From Lachnospiraceae bacterium (GTDB taxonomy: Bacteria; Bacillota; Clostridia; Lachnospirales; Lachnospiraceae), in the NCBI GenBank assembly GCA_900768755.1, contig CAAGDV010000031.1, positions 1 to 64,000 of the forward strand: a stretch of 64,000 nucleotides of DNA, read 5' to 3'. Positions 8,806 through 18,362 of this stretch are shown one piece after another. A program made the translations under genes and the position numbers. Each line of letters starts with the position of its first letter. The first letter of the stretch is position 1. The notes beneath the pieces were generated by a model, which was given only the letters and a program-made list of their open reading frames with translations, made no database searches and had not been told where the DNA came from.

Positions 8806-9927
8806 ATGAAAATTAGTGACAGAGATAAAAAACTTCTGTATGTTGTACTTGCGGCTCTCATCGTGTTCTGCGCATGGTTCTTCGGATACAGAAAACTTAC
8901 GGCTCTTAATTCAAAACTTACTGATGAGATTAAGGCTCTTAAGATTGAGCAGAATAATCTTGAAATCATCAAGAGAAAGATTCCTCAATATGAGGAGGAT
9001 ACGGCGTTTTACAAGGCTGAGTACGACAGAATGCTCGCCAAATACGATACGGGTTATTCACAGGAATATTCACTTATGTTCATCAAGGAAATTGAGGACA
9101 AGGTTGATGTGTGGATGAGCCAGGCAGGTCTTGCACAGACCGAGAATGTGTACACTTTCGGACAGATAAGCTCAAGTAATCCAAATGGCGGCGGAAGTGT
9201 GTATGTGACCGACTACAAGGGCTACAAGACAACCCTTACGCTTACATACCAGGCTACATACGAGCATTTCAAAGACCTTATCGAGTATATCAACTCATAC
9301 AAGTACAAATGCACCATTGACACTATGTCAATGAGTTTTAACTCAGACACGGGAATCGTTTCCGGCGGTATTACAGTTACGCAGTATGCAATTACCGGAA
9401 GCGACAGGGAATTTGGCAATGTCACAATCAATGATGTAATTCCGGGAACGGATAATATTTTTGAGTCATCTATTTTTACTCCGGGAATATCGGCTGACAC
9501 AGAGAACGGTTCATATATCTTAAGCGATTATGATTACTACGTGACGCTGCAGTCCGCACAGTCGGATTTGGATTCGGTAATAATCGGAGCCAAGAACGAT
9601 GTGACCGGAAGCTCAACGATTGCAAGCAACGCCAACAAATCACAGGATATGACCATCCGTTTCAGCGGTGACGCGGAGAGCAACTACTATGTAGAGTACT
9701 CGATCGGAGACGTAAAATATTCAAAGACTCTTTTCATACCGGGCGAGAAGCTGACCATGCTTGTCATAAGCTCTGACAGGATTGCCGAGGACGACCTTGC
9801 AGGCGTTGACGCAACAATCATCAACGAGACGGACAGACAGCTGGCAATAAAGATTGTTAATGAGGACAATGGTTCTCCGAGATTTGTAATACGCGACACT
9901 ACAGGAGATATTGCAGTATATAACTAG
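8806..9927 (+). CDS. pilO: PilO-like type IV pilus alignment protein
   Basis: A 373-aa bitopic membrane protein with a short cytoplasmic tail (MKISDRDKK), one membrane helix (about residues 10-28), a coiled coil (about 30-70) and an extracytoplasmic domain. This is the PilO layout, and its place right after PilM-PilN supports the call. It is longer than a typical PilO because an extra beta-rich region of about 150 residues follows the core. Start ATG 8806 follows AGGAGG (8791-8796), which lies inside the end of the previous gene; an upstream in-frame extension from 8746 is in the coding sequence of that gene and has no support. Confidence 0.8.
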   Translation: MKISDRDKKLLYVVLAALIVFCAWFFGYRKLTALNSKLTDEIKALKIEQNNLEIIKRKIPQYEEDTAFYKAEYDRMLAKYDTGYSQEYSLMFIKEIEDKVDVWMSQAGLAQTENVYTFGQISSSNPNGGGSVYVTDYKGYKTTLTLTYQATYEHFKDLIEYINSYKYKCTIDTMSMSFNSDTGIVSGGITVTQYAITGSDREFGNVTINDVIPGTDNIFESSIFTPGISADTENGSYILSDYDYYVTLQSAQSDLDSVIIGAKNDVTGSSTIASNANKSQDMTIRFSGDAESNYYVEYSIGDVKYSKTLFIPGEKLTMLVISSDRIAEDDLAGVDATIINETDRQLAIKIVNEDNGSPRFVIRDTTGDIAVYN

Positions 9928-9935
9928 GTGATGCC

Positions 9936-11012
9936 ATGAAAAAGTGCAACAGACATAAAGTGAATAACGCGGGCTTTTCCCTTATTGAGATTCTGATTAC
10001 AATAATGATTATCGGAATCGTCAGCATCCCGCTGATACGAAGCTTTCTTGTGTCGGCGAGCGTCAACAACAAGGCAAAGCGTCTTCAGAATGCTACGGAT
10101 GTTGCACAGAACATTGCGGAGTACTACAAAAATGTGAAGCTTTCAACGCTTTCACCCACTGCTTCATCCGCTGACGGCGAGATTATGGTATTTAAAAATA
10201 TCGCCACAAAAGGCATTGACGGTGAGGATTTCTATGTGACGGTTGTCATGGACAGTGAAGGGTATTCAGGATATTCCACTCCCAATCTCAAGAATCTCTT
10301 CGGACAGGGCGGAATAAACTGTTACAGTGAATTTACAAGGTATGACACCAGAGCCCTGAACTACCTTAAGGAGACCTATAATTATACGGACTTAAGCCCC
10401 GCAGATATTCGAAAGACCACGGATATCAACATCAGTGTGAGCGCGGGCGGCGCATATGAGTATTCAGTTCAGGTGAAATACACAGTGCGGATTAACACTT
10501 CGCAATATTATCAGACTGATGTGATGATAATTGAGAGCGATACTGCCACAGAGGAAAATCTCCCGAACCTCTATCTTTTGTACAAACCTTATGATGTGTA
10601 CATAGACGAAGTGGCCGACGACATCGTAAACATCAATTATACGGGCGATATCGCCAACACACGCAATGTGAATGTCTACATGATTCCCCAGAGCATGAAT
10701 TATGTTGACTCCAACGGCAACAAAGACAGCAGCCGTTTTGTAAGCTTTGACTGCACGGCAAACGGCAATAATGTCAAGATACAATACAACGGAGCAAAAT
10801 ATGACCCCGGATTAAGCAATGTTAAGATGGCATATCTTTACAACCTTTCCGAGGACCTGACCGGAATTGATTCAAACAATGTGAGATTCTACAATGTCGT
10901 GGTTTATGTAAGATACGATGAGCAGGATAAGAATACCGACGAGGCGTATCTTTTACGGACTTATGACGCGTCAGATGTTTTCACTTATGTTTCTACGGTA
11001 AGGGAGGAATAA
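9936..11012 (+). CDS. Minor prepilin, PilV/GspI-like
   Basis: A 358-aa prepilin-like protein. The leader MKKCNRHKVNNAG ends with the cleavage site before FSLIEILITIMIIG, with Glu5 of the mature form retained. The hydrophobic helix is followed by a long globular part much bigger than most minor pilins, Asn/Tyr/Asp rich with no recognised domain. It begins the block of four prepilins that in other systems form the tip-initiating complex. One base separates it from the next gene. Confidence 0.82.
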   Translation: MKKCNRHKVNNAGFSLIEILITIMIIGIVSIPLIRSFLVSASVNNKAKRLQNATDVAQNIAEYYKNVKLSTLSPTASSADGEIMVFKNIATKGIDGEDFYVTVVMDSEGYSGYSTPNLKNLFGQGGINCYSEFTRYDTRALNYLKETYNYTDLSPADIRKTTDINISVSAGGAYEYSVQVKYTVRINTSQYYQTDVMIIESDTATEENLPNLYLLYKPYDVYIDEVADDIVNINYTGDIANTRNVNVYMIPQSMNYVDSNGNKDSSRFVSFDCTANGNNVKIQYNGAKYDPGLSNVKMAYLYNLSEDLTGIDSNNVRFYNVVVYVRYDEQDKNTDEAYLLRTYDASDVFTYVSTVREE

Positions 11013-11013
11013 G

Positions 11014-13269
11014 ATGAAAAAATTGACAAAGGGATTATTTAAAAACAACAAGGGTTCTTCAATGGTGCTTGCGCTGGTCGCAATTGCTTTTGTGGGAATT
11101 CTCGTCACTGCGGTAATGGCATCCACGGTGACCAACTACAAACTTAACACCATGAATTACGAGGCAAAGAAGACCTTTTACAGCGCGGAGAGTGCGCTTG
11201 AGGAGATAAGGGCGGGCTTTGGCGTGAGGTGCTACGAGGAGCTTGAACGCGCCTATATTGACACAATCACATCACTCGTGAATTATGATGTAAACGATGG
11301 TTCATATAAGGATGTGGAGAATTCTGCGGCAAACAGCAATATGAGAAGACTGTACATTGCCAATGTCAACGGAATCCTTACAGCAGAGGGATATGAATCG
11401 TGGGAACTGTATCTCACAAGCTTTTTAAAACACCCTGAGAATGCTCAGGTTACACATATTGAGTCCGTAACCACCGATACTTCATCAGTGGCTTTTAATG
11501 ATGTCCTGATTGAGTACAAATCTTCAAGGTCAGAGTATTACTCCACGGTTATGGTGGATATTGTAATTGAATACCCGGATGTGGATTTTGATTTTATCCA
11601 GCCCAAAAACCACATAACAACATACCTCGATTACAGCCTTATCGGCATGGACGGCATCCAGATTGCGCAGAACATGGAAGCGGTTATATCGGGCGGTGTG
11701 TATGCCGGCAATGAGATTGGCAACGGAGGACTTCAGATTCACAACGGAGCAGGCCTCACAATCGACGAGAACAGTATAAGTAAGACAATAATCATATCGG
11801 AGTCTGATATCACCGTCAACGGACATATGACCGTAAAGGAAGATACAAGACTCTGGGCGAACAACATAAATGTATACGGCAACGCCTTAAATGCTGCCGA
11901 CGGCAATCTTTTGTACAGCGACAGCGCGGGAACTTCCTACACCTACCTTCGGGATGATTTGAACCTTTTGGGGGCGGGCAGCAAAGTTACCCTCGGCAAA
12001 AATTTCTACGGTTACAGCTACGCCAACAACTATGCGGGCTTAAGCAGCGCAATAGTTATCAACGGAATCAACTCGACACTGGACGCATCTTTGGTCAACA
12101 ATCTTCTCATTGCAGGCCGCGCGTACGTTAAATACTCCGATGACGGTTATATGACAGCGGATTCCGTGGGCCTTAAGGGCAATCAGGAGATTTACCTGGT
12201 GCCTACAAGATATATGACTACCTCAAACCCCGTGCCGACAGCAGGTTCGGGCGGAGTGGATGAGACTGAACTTAAGGATTTTTATGCATACGGTCTTTTG
12301 GACGAGACAACCCCGTTCACCTACATTGACGAGAGCGGTTCGAGATACTATTATCTCAACTTCAAGGATACCGAGAGTCAGGTAAAATACGTAAACAGTA
12401 TTTTGACGGGCAAGATAGACGGCACTTTGGTGAATGACACAAACGGCGATATTGCCACCCTTAAGAAAGTCCTCACAAAGAGCCTTGAGAAGTACATCCT
12501 CGGAAGCAATCTGGATGTATCGGGAATCAAGGTTCTCACAAGCGGAAATCTCTATCAGGTTTCATCCGGCTCGCTTATCGGCGACGGAGCTTCGCTTGTG
12601 GGAAGCGGACAGAAGGATGAATTTGTAAAGGTATGCACCGATCTTAACAACAGGTATGTTGTACTTAAGCAGTTCCTTTACGACATCGGTATCGACGGAA
12701 GCTTTACGACTTCGGCATCGGGCATAAGGGTTGACAACGGCGAGATGGTTACAATCATCGAGAGAGATGTTTCAACAGATGTTTCGTCAAGCCCCGATAC
12801 CAAGGTGGCACATGAATATATTTTGGACAGCAGTGTTTCTGTATATGACAACATTGTTGATTCAGAAGGCTTAATAGCCATCAAGGAATCCCTTTCGGAC
12901 GAGCCGTACAAGGTTGATGATGTTATGTATTCTGAGGGAATTCACGGAATTGTAGTTGTGGGCAGCACTAACTACCACATCCCGAGCGCTGTTAAGGGCG
13001 GAGTGGTTCTGGCATATGACGCTAATGTATATGTTGAGAGCGATTTTACCGGTCTGATTGTGACCAACGGAAGAATAGTTGTCAACAATAACGCAACAGT
13101 CAAAGCCGACCGTGTGCTTGCGGAGGAAGTAATCAAGGAATGCAGTAATGTATCTGTTCACCTTTGGGCATTCAAGAACGTTGATAACAATGCGGGAGCC
13201 AACCCGTCAGACATCACGATTGATGATTTGTTAAGCATAGAAAACTGGAGAAAGAATAATGTCAGATAA
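11014..13269 (+). CDS. Very large PilX-like minor prepilin with repetitive beta region
   Basis: A 751-aa protein with a prepilin-like N-terminus: basic leader MKKLTKGLFKNNKG, then SSMVLALVAIAFVGILV and a region similar to PilX (ESALEEIRAG following a YSAESA motif). Position 5 of the mature form is not Glu, as in the GspK/PilX group. From about residue 215 the chain is rich in Gly/Asn/Asp with short beta strands and repeated I/V-x-G/N patterns (ITVNGHMTVKED, VVVGSTNYHIPSAVKGG, VKADRVLAEEV), which suggests a beta-solenoid. PilX proteins are usually under 250 aa. It overlaps the next gene by 11 nt. A surface or tip role is inferred. Confidence 0.75.
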   Translation: MKKLTKGLFKNNKGSSMVLALVAIAFVGILVTAVMASTVTNYKLNTMNYEAKKTFYSAESALEEIRAGFGVRCYEELERAYIDTITSLVNYDVNDGSYKDVENSAANSNMRRLYIANVNGILTAEGYESWELYLTSFLKHPENAQVTHIESVTTDTSSVAFNDVLIEYKSSRSEYYSTVMVDIVIEYPDVDFDFIQPKNHITTYLDYSLIGMDGIQIAQNMEAVISGGVYAGNEIGNGGLQIHNGAGLTIDENSISKTIIISESDITVNGHMTVKEDTRLWANNINVYGNALNAADGNLLYSDSAGTSYTYLRDDLNLLGAGSKVTLGKNFYGYSYANNYAGLSSAIVINGINSTLDASLVNNLLIAGRAYVKYSDDGYMTADSVGLKGNQEIYLVPTRYMTTSNPVPTAGSGGVDETELKDFYAYGLLDETTPFTYIDESGSRYYYLNFKDTESQVKYVNSILTGKIDGTLVNDTNGDIATLKKVLTKSLEKYILGSNLDVSGIKVLTSGNLYQVSSGSLIGDGASLVGSGQKDEFVKVCTDLNNRYVVLKQFLYDIGIDGSFTTSASGIRVDNGEMVTIIERDVSTDVSSSPDTKVAHEYILDSSVSVYDNIVDSEGLIAIKESLSDEPYKVDDVMYSEGIHGIVVVGSTNYHIPSAVKGGVVLAYDANVYVESDFTGLIVTNGRIVVNNNATVKADRVLAEEVIKECSNVSVHLWAFKNVDNNAGANPSDITIDDLLSIENWRKNNVR

Positions 13270-13777
13270 GCGAAAATCCAATGCGGGTTATTCCATGATT
13301 GAGCTTCTGGTGACCGTTGCGATAATGGCTGTGATGGTCGGGGCAATGAGCATTACGATGAATGTAGTCAAAAATGCCAATGTGGATAAATCCTCCAGAA
13401 CAATTAACGATATCATAACCCTGAGCCGCGAGAAAGCCATGACCACCGATGCCAAGGAGTGGGTTGTGCGGATTGACGGCAACAGCGTTTCGGTTGTGCG
13501 CGTCCTGTCAGACGGAACCGAGCAGACGGTTGAAAGAAAGGAACTCCCGTCCAAGGTTGATGTGTACGTGACCGAGGATAATATTGCGCAGTATTTTGCC
13601 AAAGACAATACTGTAGAGATTACTTTTAAGCTTCTTAACGGGGAAGTGGGCGAGGTCAGGCTTTCCGATGGCACCGTAATCAGCAGCGGCAATATGTGCA
13701 GCATCGTGTCCATCCACAAAAGCAAGACCAGCAGTGTTCTTTTGTACTACTCAACAGGAAAGCATGTTATTGAATAA
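13259..13777 (+). CDS. Minor prepilin, FimT/GspH-like
   Basis: A 172-aa prepilin with leader MSDKRKSNAG and cleavage before YSMIELLVTVAIMAVMVG; mature Glu5 is present. The order after the helix (KNANVDKSSRTINDIITLSREKAMT, then a beta-rich domain) resembles GspH/FimT. Start ATG 13259 overlaps the previous gene by 11 nt and follows GGAGAAAG inside it, indicating translational coupling. Confidence 0.82.
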   Translation: MSDKRKSNAGYSMIELLVTVAIMAVMVGAMSITMNVVKNANVDKSSRTINDIITLSREKAMTTDAKEWVVRIDGNSVSVVRVLSDGTEQTVERKELPSKVDVYVTEDNIAQYFAKDNTVEITFKLLNGEVGEVRLSDGTVISSGNMCSIVSIHKSKTSSVLLYYSTGKHVIE

Positions 13778-13789
13778 TGGGGTCAGCCT

Positions 13790-14386
13790 ATGAAAAGAAA
13801 ACATAACAATCGCGGTTTTTCGCTGGTTGAGATTCTGATTGCTTTTGCAATTCTGGCAGTTGTATCCACAATGATAATGACATTTGTGAGTACGAGCAGC
13901 GGATATTACAGAAGACAGAGCAAATCGCTCAGAATTCAGAACGAACTCCAGGAAGCATCCAACAAAATAACGGATGCGCTGATGGAAGCGACCGAGATAA
14001 GAATCGATTACAACAATAACAGAATATGCGTATACACAGGACCGGATGCCGGCTACAACAATCCGGACGCAAAGGTTAAGCCGAAGCTTATTGTATGGGA
14101 GAAAAACACCGGAAAACTCTATGTTTATGATAACAACAACCCGGACAGCGGCGATGAGGCATACTGCTTCACACAGAACTGTCAGAGTTTTTCAATAAGC
14201 GTCCTTAATCTTGATGAGTCGGGGGATACTTTTTCTGCACCGCTTATGATTAAGGTTGATATCACTCTTGCTCTTGACGAGGCGGAGAGAAGCGACAGCA
14301 AGACCACAACGATAAGAAATAAGGTTACAAAGCTTTCCGTCAGAAGCGCGGGAAGCGGGAGCTACAAGGATTATACTCTTGAGTAA
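13790..14386 (+). CDS. Minor prepilin, PilW/GspJ-like
   Basis: A 198-aa prepilin with leader MKRKHNNRG, cleavage before FSLVEILIAFAILAVV and mature Glu5. After the helix, QNELQEASNKITDALMEATEIRI resembles GspJ/PilW. It is the last of four consecutive minor prepilin genes, which together match the usual priming complex set (H/I/J/K-like). Confidence 0.82.
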   Translation: MKRKHNNRGFSLVEILIAFAILAVVSTMIMTFVSTSSGYYRRQSKSLRIQNELQEASNKITDALMEATEIRIDYNNNRICVYTGPDAGYNNPDAKVKPKLIVWEKNTGKLYVYDNNNPDSGDEAYCFTQNCQSFSISVLNLDESGDTFSAPLMIKVDITLALDEAERSDSKTTTIRNKVTKLSVRSAGSGSYKDYTLE

Positions 14387-14400
14387 GGAGGTATGTCATC

Positions 14401-16716
14401 TTGAAGGACACGATTAAAAGAATAGCATCCGTCGCATTGGCAATTGTTATGTGTACGGGCGTGATTATAGGACTAAGCGGTACGGAGCGCATCAATGCCG
14501 AACCGGTCAAACCGAGCGGTATGTACTGGGGTGCAACTTATGATGAGGCCGTTGAGCACCTTGAGGCCGCCAGAAAGTATGCTGAAGGCAAGATTGACCC
14601 GATTAACGGTGAGATTATTCTTGTTGCGGAACAGAAGGCCAACGTACTTTCCAATGTTAAAAAGAATAAACAGAAGCTGACGATACTTGAGATTGTGCCT
14701 TATGAGCTGATGTCAGTTTACAGCATTTTCTGTCCTGATGCCAGATGCGAGACGATAATGAACGCATACGGTGATTTGATTTTCGGCGGATATCAGACGG
14801 TCAAGGACAACACCTGCGTTCTGGCGGACGGCGGAATAGAGAACGAAGACTTTTTCATGCTTGAAGGGTATGACTACAACCAGATTAGATCCAAAACAGA
14901 GAATTATATCGCGGATGCCGACCATCCGATTGAGATAGTGAAGAACGGGGACACCTATTCATCTAATATCATGAATTATTTCCTCAACAATCTTCTCAAA
15001 GACCATAGGGACAGCGGCGTATTTAAGTATTTCAATAATGACAATGTTGAGGTAAAGGTGGTTGTTCCGGGACTCACAACCAATGAGGAATTGATGAATA
15101 TTCTCCTGGGCGATGGTGACCCCGTGGATTTCATCTATTTTGGCTCATATGTTGAGCAGAATCTGAACTTTGACAACAACGGAATTTATTACAGAAATCT
15201 TTTCTTCAGCCAGGGTGAGTTTGATGAGGAAGGCAACTATATCATTGACGACGAGACAAAGAACGACATGTATAACCTCTTAAAGAACGGCGTCGTCGAC
15301 GATAACAAATACCATACCGGCGTATACAAAAAACTCGGTGACAACAATTATGTTGAGTACAAACTGTCAGAGCTTTTTGACGCGAAGGTATCTTACGAAT
15401 CATACAGTAAAATCGGTCCGGGCGAGACGGACGCCGATTACCGTTCCAACGACCTTTCGTGGGAGATGGTAAAAACACTGATGACTTATATTTTCGGCAA
15501 TTATAATACCAACTATCTGTACACTCCTACCGATGAGGAGGGAATGATGGGCACTCCGCAACAGCAGCGCGTGTCATGTATTTTCCAGCTTGACACCAGA
15601 AACGGCGGACAGCAATATTTCTACAACCAGAGCACGGGATGCGACAACAATGTGGGCAAGCTGTATTACCTTCTTGCCAAGTCAACCGACCAGAGCAGTG
15701 ACAAGAGCGAATGCGTTCTGACTCACCCTGACGGAGCTTCGGAGGGTACGCATACCATATACGGCGACATAGCGACATATTATTACGACCCGGATTATCT
15801 GATGAAATATTTTGACGAGACGGATGAGAGTGGCAATAAGTATTACAACTCCAACGGAGTCACAACCGCGGCGTATAAAGAGAATGTTATCTGGCCCTTG
15901 TGGTATTCATCTGATTATATTCATGTTCATGAACATCAGACAGTATGGTCATGGACGGGCAGAGACGGCGGCAACTTTGTAAATTACACATACAGCTATG
16001 CGGACAACGCAGACCTTGTTACTTTTAACATCAATCTGGACGAGACACAGAATCTTTTTCACACCAGTACAATAATTGACGGTCTGTATATCGTGTATAA
16101 CAGCGTAATCGGCGTCGACGGACAGAAGTCGAGAAACCTGTTCGATTCGGGTCTTAATATTACCCATTCTGACGGCGGTGCAAGACGAGAAGGCGTATAT
16201 AAGCGTATTGAGGACGCCGTGGGCGTAACCTTTACGCAGTTTAACGTTGTCAACTATCTTTTGGGCGTTGACGAGTCAGACTTCTTAATCCCGCCGGATG
16301 CGGAATTCCTCGATGTGGAGAGGGCTGCGAATGAAAATGCGTTCGTTGACTATCTGTACGAAGAGGACAGGGATGCAGAGAACTACGAAGTTAAGTATAT
16401 GCTCAGTGATATGAACGGCAAAATGACCTCTGCAAAGCTTGTTGCCAAGTACAAGGTGATTGAAGGTGGTTTGGCAGTTTCCAAGGAGAAGACAGTTAAG
16501 ACCTACGCGCAGACGGATATTTACGGTCTTGAGGAATTTTTTGACTCGTATACGATAAGTGCGGATGATGCGGAGTTACTTGAGGCGTTACATAACGGAA
16601 CTCTTGAATTTGAGCTTTCGGTTACCAACTCTCTTACATATAAAGAGCATGCATACAGTTTTACCGATACGGCTTATCTGTATCTGAAATATCGTGACAT
16701 AAAGGATCTTGATTAA
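14401..16716 (+). CDS. Large secreted protein ending the pilus operon, possible adhesin (DUF5057-like)
   Basis: A 771-aa protein with a Sec signal peptide (MKDTIKRIASVALAIVM..., likely cleavage near INA/EP) and no membrane anchor, sortase motif or repeat that I can see. The opening of the mature part, KLTILEIVPYELMS, is reminiscent of DUF5057-type secreted proteins of Clostridia; this is recall, not a search. The rest is Asn/Asp/Tyr rich. The start is TTG 14401 behind AAGGAGG (14385-14391); the ATG at 14393 stops after three codons. It starts 14 nt after the last minor pilin and is followed by terminators. A non-prepilin passenger or tip protein is the best guess; function is unknown. Confidence 0.72.
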   Translation: MKDTIKRIASVALAIVMCTGVIIGLSGTERINAEPVKPSGMYWGATYDEAVEHLEAARKYAEGKIDPINGEIILVAEQKANVLSNVKKNKQKLTILEIVPYELMSVYSIFCPDARCETIMNAYGDLIFGGYQTVKDNTCVLADGGIENEDFFMLEGYDYNQIRSKTENYIADADHPIEIVKNGDTYSSNIMNYFLNNLLKDHRDSGVFKYFNNDNVEVKVVVPGLTTNEELMNILLGDGDPVDFIYFGSYVEQNLNFDNNGIYYRNLFFSQGEFDEEGNYIIDDETKNDMYNLLKNGVVDDNKYHTGVYKKLGDNNYVEYKLSELFDAKVSYESYSKIGPGETDADYRSNDLSWEMVKTLMTYIFGNYNTNYLYTPTDEEGMMGTPQQQRVSCIFQLDTRNGGQQYFYNQSTGCDNNVGKLYYLLAKSTDQSSDKSECVLTHPDGASEGTHTIYGDIATYYYDPDYLMKYFDETDESGNKYYNSNGVTTAAYKENVIWPLWYSSDYIHVHEHQTVWSWTGRDGGNFVNYTYSYADNADLVTFNINLDETQNLFHTSTIIDGLYIVYNSVIGVDGQKSRNLFDSGLNITHSDGGARREGVYKRIEDAVGVTFTQFNVVNYLLGVDESDFLIPPDAEFLDVERAANENAFVDYLYEEDRDAENYEVKYMLSDMNGKMTSAKLVAKYKVIEGGLAVSKEKTVKTYAQTDIYGLEEFFDSYTISADDAELLEALHNGTLEFELSVTNSLTYKEHAYSFTDTAYLYLKYRDIKDLD

Positions 16717-16740
16717 AAAATTTATAAATATTTTATAAAC

Positions 16741-16768
16741 GCGGCATTTACTTAAGGTAGATGCCGTG
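16741..16768 (+). terminator. Hairpin after the pilus operon
   Basis: A stem of about 10 bp (CGGCATTTAC pairing with GTAGATGCCG, one G-U) around a 5-nt loop, 24 nt after the stop of the 771-aa gene. The following sequence is AT-rich without a solid T run, so it is a weak terminator or a 3'-end stabiliser. Confidence 0.45.
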
Positions 16769-16801
16769 TTATTATCTAATTATCTTTTTATCTTAATTAT
16801 C

Positions 16802-16820
16802 CGGCGATTCGCCGTTTTTT
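16802..16820 (+). terminator. Probable intrinsic terminator before comM
   Basis: Perfect 5-bp stem CGGCG/CGCCG with a 3-nt loop followed by six T (16815-16820). The stem is short but the T run is good. It lies 28 nt before comM, so it may end the pilus operon or attenuate transcription into comM. The 131-nt gap holds nothing else I can identify. Confidence 0.5.
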
Positions 16821-16847
16821 CGGGGATTAATTTCAGAAGGAGGTACA

Positions 16848-18362
16848 ATGCTCGGAAAGGCATTAAGTGCGTCACTGTGCGGGATTAGTGCGTCCGTTAT
16901 TTCCGTTGAGGCGGATGTGGCGGCGGGAATTCCGTATTTTGACATAATAGGCAATCTTTCGTGCAATGCGAGGGAGGGAAGGGACCGCGTGCGCAATGCA
17001 CTAAGAAACGCAGGCTACAAGCTGCCGCCCGCCAAGATTGTGGTCAATATGGCACCTGCGGAGGTCAGAAAGGACGGAACGCATTTTGACCTCGCGATTG
17101 CAATGGCTGTTCTGCGTGCGTACGGGGCCGTAGAGGACGTTTCTGTCCGCACACTGTATATCGGGGAGCTTTCGTTGTCAGGGGAGGTGTACGCCGCCGC
17201 AGGCGTGCTTCCGATGATAATCGGGGCGATGGAAGAAGGAATAGCGCGGTGTTATGTGCCGATGCAGAACCTTAATGAGGCGATGAGTGTTCCGGGAATG
17301 GAGATTATCGGGGTGTCAAGCCTTAAGGAATGTGTGGAGTATGAAAGCAGAATCAGGGAATATAAGCCGCCGACGATTAGCCCGCGCGATGAGACGCAGG
17401 AGGAGGTGTTGGATTTTGCCGATATCAAGGGACAGTATGCACTTAAGCGAAGCATTCTGGTGAGCGCTTCGGCGATGCACAATATGCTGATATTCGGACC
17501 GCCGGGAACCGGCAAATCAATGGCGGCAATGAGGGTTCCGGGAATTCTTCCGCCGTTAAGCTTTAAGGAGAGCCTTGAGATATCCAAACTCTACAGCATA
17601 TCGGGACTTTTGGATAATGAGAACTGCCTGATTACCTCGCGCCCGTTTCGCAGTCCGCATTACACGATTACGAGGGCGGCGTTCTGCGGTGGAGGGAGGA
17701 GAGCACTGCCCGGTGAGATAAGCCTTGCGCAGAGCGGTGTGCTTTTTTTGGACGAGATCAATCTTTTTTCGCCGGAGGTGGTTGATGCACTCAGAGAGCC
17801 GCTTGAGACAGGAAAAATAAGGATAAGCCGGCAGAGTGCGTCATGCACATACATGGCGGACGGGCTGCTTGTCGCGGCGATGAATCCCTGCAGATGCGGA
17901 TTTTACCCGGACAGAAACCGCTGCAGCTGCTCCGAATCGGAGGTGAGGCAGTTCATCGGAAAGGTCAGCAAACCCGTAATGGACCGCATAGATATTTTTG
18001 TCAACGCCCGGAGAGTGAGCTATGACGAGATTTGCGCAGATGATGCAAAAGATTACACTACCAAGGCGATGAAGGAGCAGGTACAGCGCGTGAGGGAGAT
18101 TCAGAAGGAGCGCTTTAAGGGCGAGGATTTTCTGCTTAACAGTGCAATTCCATCGGACCGGATTAACAGATACTGCCGCGCGGAGCGGGAGGGAGAGAAT
18201 CTGCTTAGGCAGGCATATGAGAGGTATAATCTGTCCATTCGCTCATATAATAAAATTCGTAAAGTGGCAAGGACAATAGCGGATATTGAGGGCCATGACA
18301 CAATAATGTGTCCGGACATCTGCGAGGCAATCGGGTACAAGGCGGTGACGGACAATGGATGA
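16848..18362 (+). CDS. comM: YifB/ComM family Mg-chelatase-like AAA+ ATPase
   Basis: A 504-aa protein with an N-terminal Lon-protease-like ChlI domain (residues 1-170), a central Mg-chelatase AAA+ domain with Walker A GPPGTGKS (residues 217-224) and Walker B-like GVLFLDEINLF, and the C-terminal ChlI domain with Cys-rich NPCRCGFYPDRNRCSC. In Gram-negative transformable bacteria ComM is a branch-migration helicase for integrating transformed DNA; in Firmicutes the role is less certain. ATG 16848 follows AAGGAGG (16837-16843). The stop overlaps the start of dprA by 8 nt, so the two are coupled, which supports a DNA-processing role. Confidence 0.92.
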   Translation: MLGKALSASLCGISASVISVEADVAAGIPYFDIIGNLSCNAREGRDRVRNALRNAGYKLPPAKIVVNMAPAEVRKDGTHFDLAIAMAVLRAYGAVEDVSVRTLYIGELSLSGEVYAAAGVLPMIIGAMEEGIARCYVPMQNLNEAMSVPGMEIIGVSSLKECVEYESRIREYKPPTISPRDETQEEVLDFADIKGQYALKRSILVSASAMHNMLIFGPPGTGKSMAAMRVPGILPPLSFKESLEISKLYSISGLLDNENCLITSRPFRSPHYTITRAAFCGGGRRALPGEISLAQSGVLFLDEINLFSPEVVDALREPLETGKIRISRQSASCTYMADGLLVAAMNPCRCGFYPDRNRCSCSESEVRQFIGKVSKPVMDRIDIFVNARRVSYDEICADDAKDYTTKAMKEQVQRVREIQKERFKGEDFLLNSAIPSDRINRYCRAEREGENLLRQAYERYNLSIRSYNKIRKVARTIADIEGHDTIMCPDICEAIGYKAVTDNG

